Origin: CAZOHG01 sp964579725 | Lineage (GTDB): Bacteria; Zhuqueibacterota; JdFR-76; BMS3Abin05 | DNA: 8,426 nt | NCBI GenBank assembly: GCA_964579725.1 | Contig: CAZOHG010000103.1 | Span: 1-8,426, forward strand | Reading direction: 5' to 3' | Part shown: positions 6,806 through 8,426 of the stretch, piece after piece | How the letters are laid out: every line of letters starts with the position of its first letter | Position numbering within the stretch: the stretch's first letter is position 1 | Made by a program: the position numbers and the translations under genes | The notes under the pieces: model-generated | What the model saw: only the letters and a program-made list of their open reading frames with translations | Databases searched by the model: none | Told to the model about the DNA's origin: nothing

Positions 6806-6839
6806 GGCCGGCTCAAAAGAGCTGGCCGTCACTTGTCAA
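6806..6839 (-). promoter_or_regulatory. Possible serpin promoter with overlapping inverted repeat (candidate operator)
   Basis: A perfect TTGACA (complement of 6834-6839) lies about 95 nt upstream of the serpin ATG. The hexamer 17 nt downstream is TTGAGC, a poor -10. An inverted repeat at 6806-6827, with 9-nt arms GGCCGGCTC and GAGCTGGCC around AAAA and one non-Watson-Crick pair, covers the spacer and -10. No T tract follows it on either strand, so it is not a standard terminator. It could be a repressor or activator site, or a leader hairpin if transcription starts further upstream. Confidence 0.35.
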
Positions 6840-6878
6840 GCCCCTTGTCTATTTACTGAACTCGCTTTTGCAATTTTC

Positions 6879-7907
6879 TTAGTAATTTAACGTGAGCCCC
6901 GCTGAAAACAAAGACCGCCGGTAGGTGTAATACAAATCATTTGACCGGTTCACCACCCGGTAAAAATTTAGGAAAATGGTCTGGCTGGAAAAGACGTGTC
7001 CAATGGAAAACGATTTTTCCAGACCGGTGTAAAAATACTGCAACTTGTCCGATCTGTAACTGCCGTCAACTGCCTTCCCGTCCAAGTCAAGCGCCAAATG
7101 CCCTGGGTAAAATTTATTCGTTACTGTGTACGACAGCGTCCCCTGCACGCCACCCGGAAAAAGTTGCGTTAGGCTGACAGAAAACTCCTTTCCTTTGTAA
7201 CTGTAAGGATCGTCAAAAAGTTCATCTTCTGTTGTGTAAACGGATTGGACGGCCGTGAGGTAGCGCACCTCGGAGTTGAAATTGTAGCGGTACAATAGCT
7301 GGGCGCTTAAACCAGTTGTGGCGATTAAGAATTGTCCAATCCGCACACTTGTAACCCACATCTTGGCGGCGGGGATGTCCTCGACAATCTCTTGGGTTTG
7401 CGCCGTAGCGCCCTGGCGTCCCATCCATCGGGCGCCAGGCCCCCAAAAGTTCTTGTCGTACACCTCCGCGCTGTAGGTTCGGGCCAGTAGTTTTTCAACC
7501 CGAAATTGGTTTCGGCCGTTAAACTGGCGCGGGTTTTAAAGGAACGATTTAACCGCGTTCAGGCGGTTTGAAAACCGGACACCCGAGAAAAAAATAGTCC
7601 CGTTCTGCGGAAATCGTCGGGAAAAAGCGAGCCCCAATTGATTGAAAAGAAAATTGCGATCCACGTAATTTCGAAAGCTGTAAAAATTCCCCTGGTAATA
7701 AAAGTGAATTGAGGTATTTGGGGTTTCGAAATCGTGATTGAAATAGAGCGTTGCCTGACCAATTTTATCTTCCAACGCCAAATAATTTCGAAAGGTGTTG
7801 GAATCGTGGCTGTAGAAGAAATCAGCCGAAACACCGGTTTCGGCCTTTGCACGAGTTCCAAAAATACTCAGCCAGAGAAAAGCCACAATCAAAAATACGT
7901 TTTTCAT
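6879..7907 (-). pseudogene. Outer-membrane beta-barrel-like protein gene, disrupted
   Basis: The 5' half (7536-7907) encodes a signal peptide, MKNVFLIVAFLWLSIFGTRAKA, then alternating aromatic/polar strands (GVSADFFYSHDSN, IGQATLYFNHDFE, TSIHFYYQGNFY, GTIFFSGVRFSN). The 3' part (6879-7463 and its upstream extension) has similar strands (LYRYNF, FSVSLTQLFPGG, QGTLSYTVTN, TIFLNFYRVV) and ends SAGLTLNY, the aromatic terminus usual for BAM-inserted barrels. Both halves are in one frame, separated by TAA at 7536-7538. Between about 7484 and 7546 a different frame reads RSFKTRASLTAETNFGLKNYW, far more barrel-like than the in-frame translation. The simplest reading is an internal deletion or a pair of frameshifts that destroyed a once longer barrel, since the remaining 340 or so codons are few for two such strand sets. 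Function unknown. Its 5' end lies beside the kinase remnant. A sequencing or assembly error is the alternative. Confidence 0.78.
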
Positions 7908-7954
7908 TCTATTTTCCGTTTATTTTCTAAACTTTGAGTGAATTTTTGTGAAAA

Positions 7955-7984
7955 GATAAGGTCTCCTGCCAAAAGCAGGAGACC
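7955..7984 (-). terminator. Intrinsic-terminator-type hairpin
   Basis: GGTCTCCTGC and GCAGGAGACC form a perfect 10-bp stem around a 5-nt loop (arms 7960-7969 and 7975-7984). On the minus strand it is followed by the T-rich TTATCTTTT; on the plus strand no T tract follows. It therefore fits termination of leftward transcription coming from the kinase remnant, and sits between that remnant and the barrel gene. Confidence 0.7.
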
Positions 7985-8383
7985 CGTAGCCAATTTTACA
8001 GGCGCCCACCGCCAACTCCCCCATTGCCGAAAGCTTTTCCTGCCGCCGCAACCGTTGTTCAATGTTTTTTGTCGGGTGACATCCCAAAACGGGGCCACCC
8101 AAAGGGGGGCATTTTCTTCCGTGCCCGCCAACGGCGTAAAACAGGCGGAAAGATATTTGGTCGTTTCGTTAAGAATACAATCGAACTCCTTGTCCTGTTC
8201 AAGAGAAACCATCAGGGTAGACGCTTCTTCCTTCATGAGATGGAAAATTTCATTTTTGGTGCTTTTTAATTCCAGGTAAGCAGACGTAAAAAGCACCAAA
8301 AAAAGCAAAAATCCCATGAGAGTTAGATTAACCGGTCGAAGAAGGTGTTTTTTCCTCAATATGTTAAGGAGTTCCGAAATCAA
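7985..8383 (-). pseudogene. Sensor histidine kinase remnant, frameshifted and truncated before the His box
   Basis: From a TTG at 8383 (an in-frame TAA lies six codons upstream, and a weak GGGA precedes it) the frame encodes a basic N-terminus and one membrane segment at about residues 18-37 (NLTLMGFLLFLVLFTSAYL). Next comes LKSTKNEIFHLMKEEASTLMVSLEQ, typical of the region just outside the first helix in NtrB/ZraS-like kinases. A short stretch ends in FWDVTRQK, like the end of a PAS domain. At a run of six A (complement of 8065-8070) the reading shifts by one base. The other frame continues NIEQRLRRQEKLSAMGELAVGA, the unmistakable start of a HisKA domain. Homology stops at 8001, exactly where the H-box (HEIRNPL) should begin, and a terminator hairpin follows. 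The catalytic His, the ATPase domain and probably most of the sensor domain are missing, so it cannot signal as a kinase. Confidence 0.85.
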
Positions 8384-8426
8384 AGAAGAGGTTCCCGATT
8401 ATCCCAATTAAAGGTGGCTGTGCACT

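Noticed and set aside
6740..6832. 31-residue N-terminal extension of the serpin
   Set aside because: The extension would bury the lipoprotein signal, while the ATG at 6739 has a clear GGAGG at correct spacing.
7904..7984. Continuation of the kinase frame overlapping the barrel start (ATGA)
   Set aside because: This tail runs through the terminator hairpin in the frame opposite to the HisKA match and has no family resemblance; the overlap is incidental.
8060..8075. Programmed -1 frameshift in the kinase at the A6 run
   Set aside because: The bases are not in the X XXY YYZ phase relative to the upstream frame, and the shifted frame loses homology before the His box, so a productive fusion would still be inactive.

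Overview
The window is about half G+C, tightly packed and free of tRNA, rRNA, CRISPR or recognisable transposase sequence. Gene content is a sigma-54 activator, several Sec-exported or lipoprotein products, an outer-membrane-barrel-like protein with an aromatic C-terminus, an M64 peptidase, a bacterial serpin and an archaeal/thermophile-type adenosine-specific kinase. This points to a diderm, environmental bacterium, possibly from the Calditrichota/KSB1-like or wider FCB-type assemblages. That placement is an inference from gene content and is weak.

Left part (1-2656). The 3' end of a sigma-54-dependent response regulator runs rightward off the left edge. Facing it is a three-gene leftward operon: a PD-(D/E)XK nuclease-fold protein, an adenosine-specific kinase (PF04008 type), and a CYTH-domain protein. 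The last two are joined stop-to-start (TAG then ATG), and the CYTH gene overlaps the regulator's 3' end by 17 bp.

Middle (2755-4920). A rightward pair encodes exported proteins: a DUF4412-like protein and an M64 zinc peptidase with HEFGH and a downstream Asp. Convergent to it is a small exported protein with four Ca-binding DxNxDG-type loops and an Arg-rich tail (4938-5417).

Right part (5498-8383). A lipoprotein serpin with an inhibitory-type hinge (EEGTEAAAVT) lies downstream of a possible promoter overlapped by a 22-bp inverted repeat. Upstream on the same strand are two damaged genes. One is a beta-barrel gene broken by an in-frame TAA, with a barrel-like strand left in another frame. The other is a sensor histidine kinase remnant that changes frame in a six-base A run and loses its homology just before the catalytic His box, followed by a perfect 10-bp terminator-type hairpin. 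All other genes are open, so local decay is more likely than general sequencing error.

How they work together: the kinase/nuclease/CYTH operon suggests intracellular nucleotide metabolism or signalling. The peptidase, serpin, DUF4412-like protein and Ca-loop protein form an envelope or extracellular group. Serpins inhibit serine and cysteine proteases, so the serpin is not expected to inhibit its M64 metallopeptidase neighbour. I see no clearly new system; the best candidates for novelty are the three-gene leftward operon and the Ca-loop protein.
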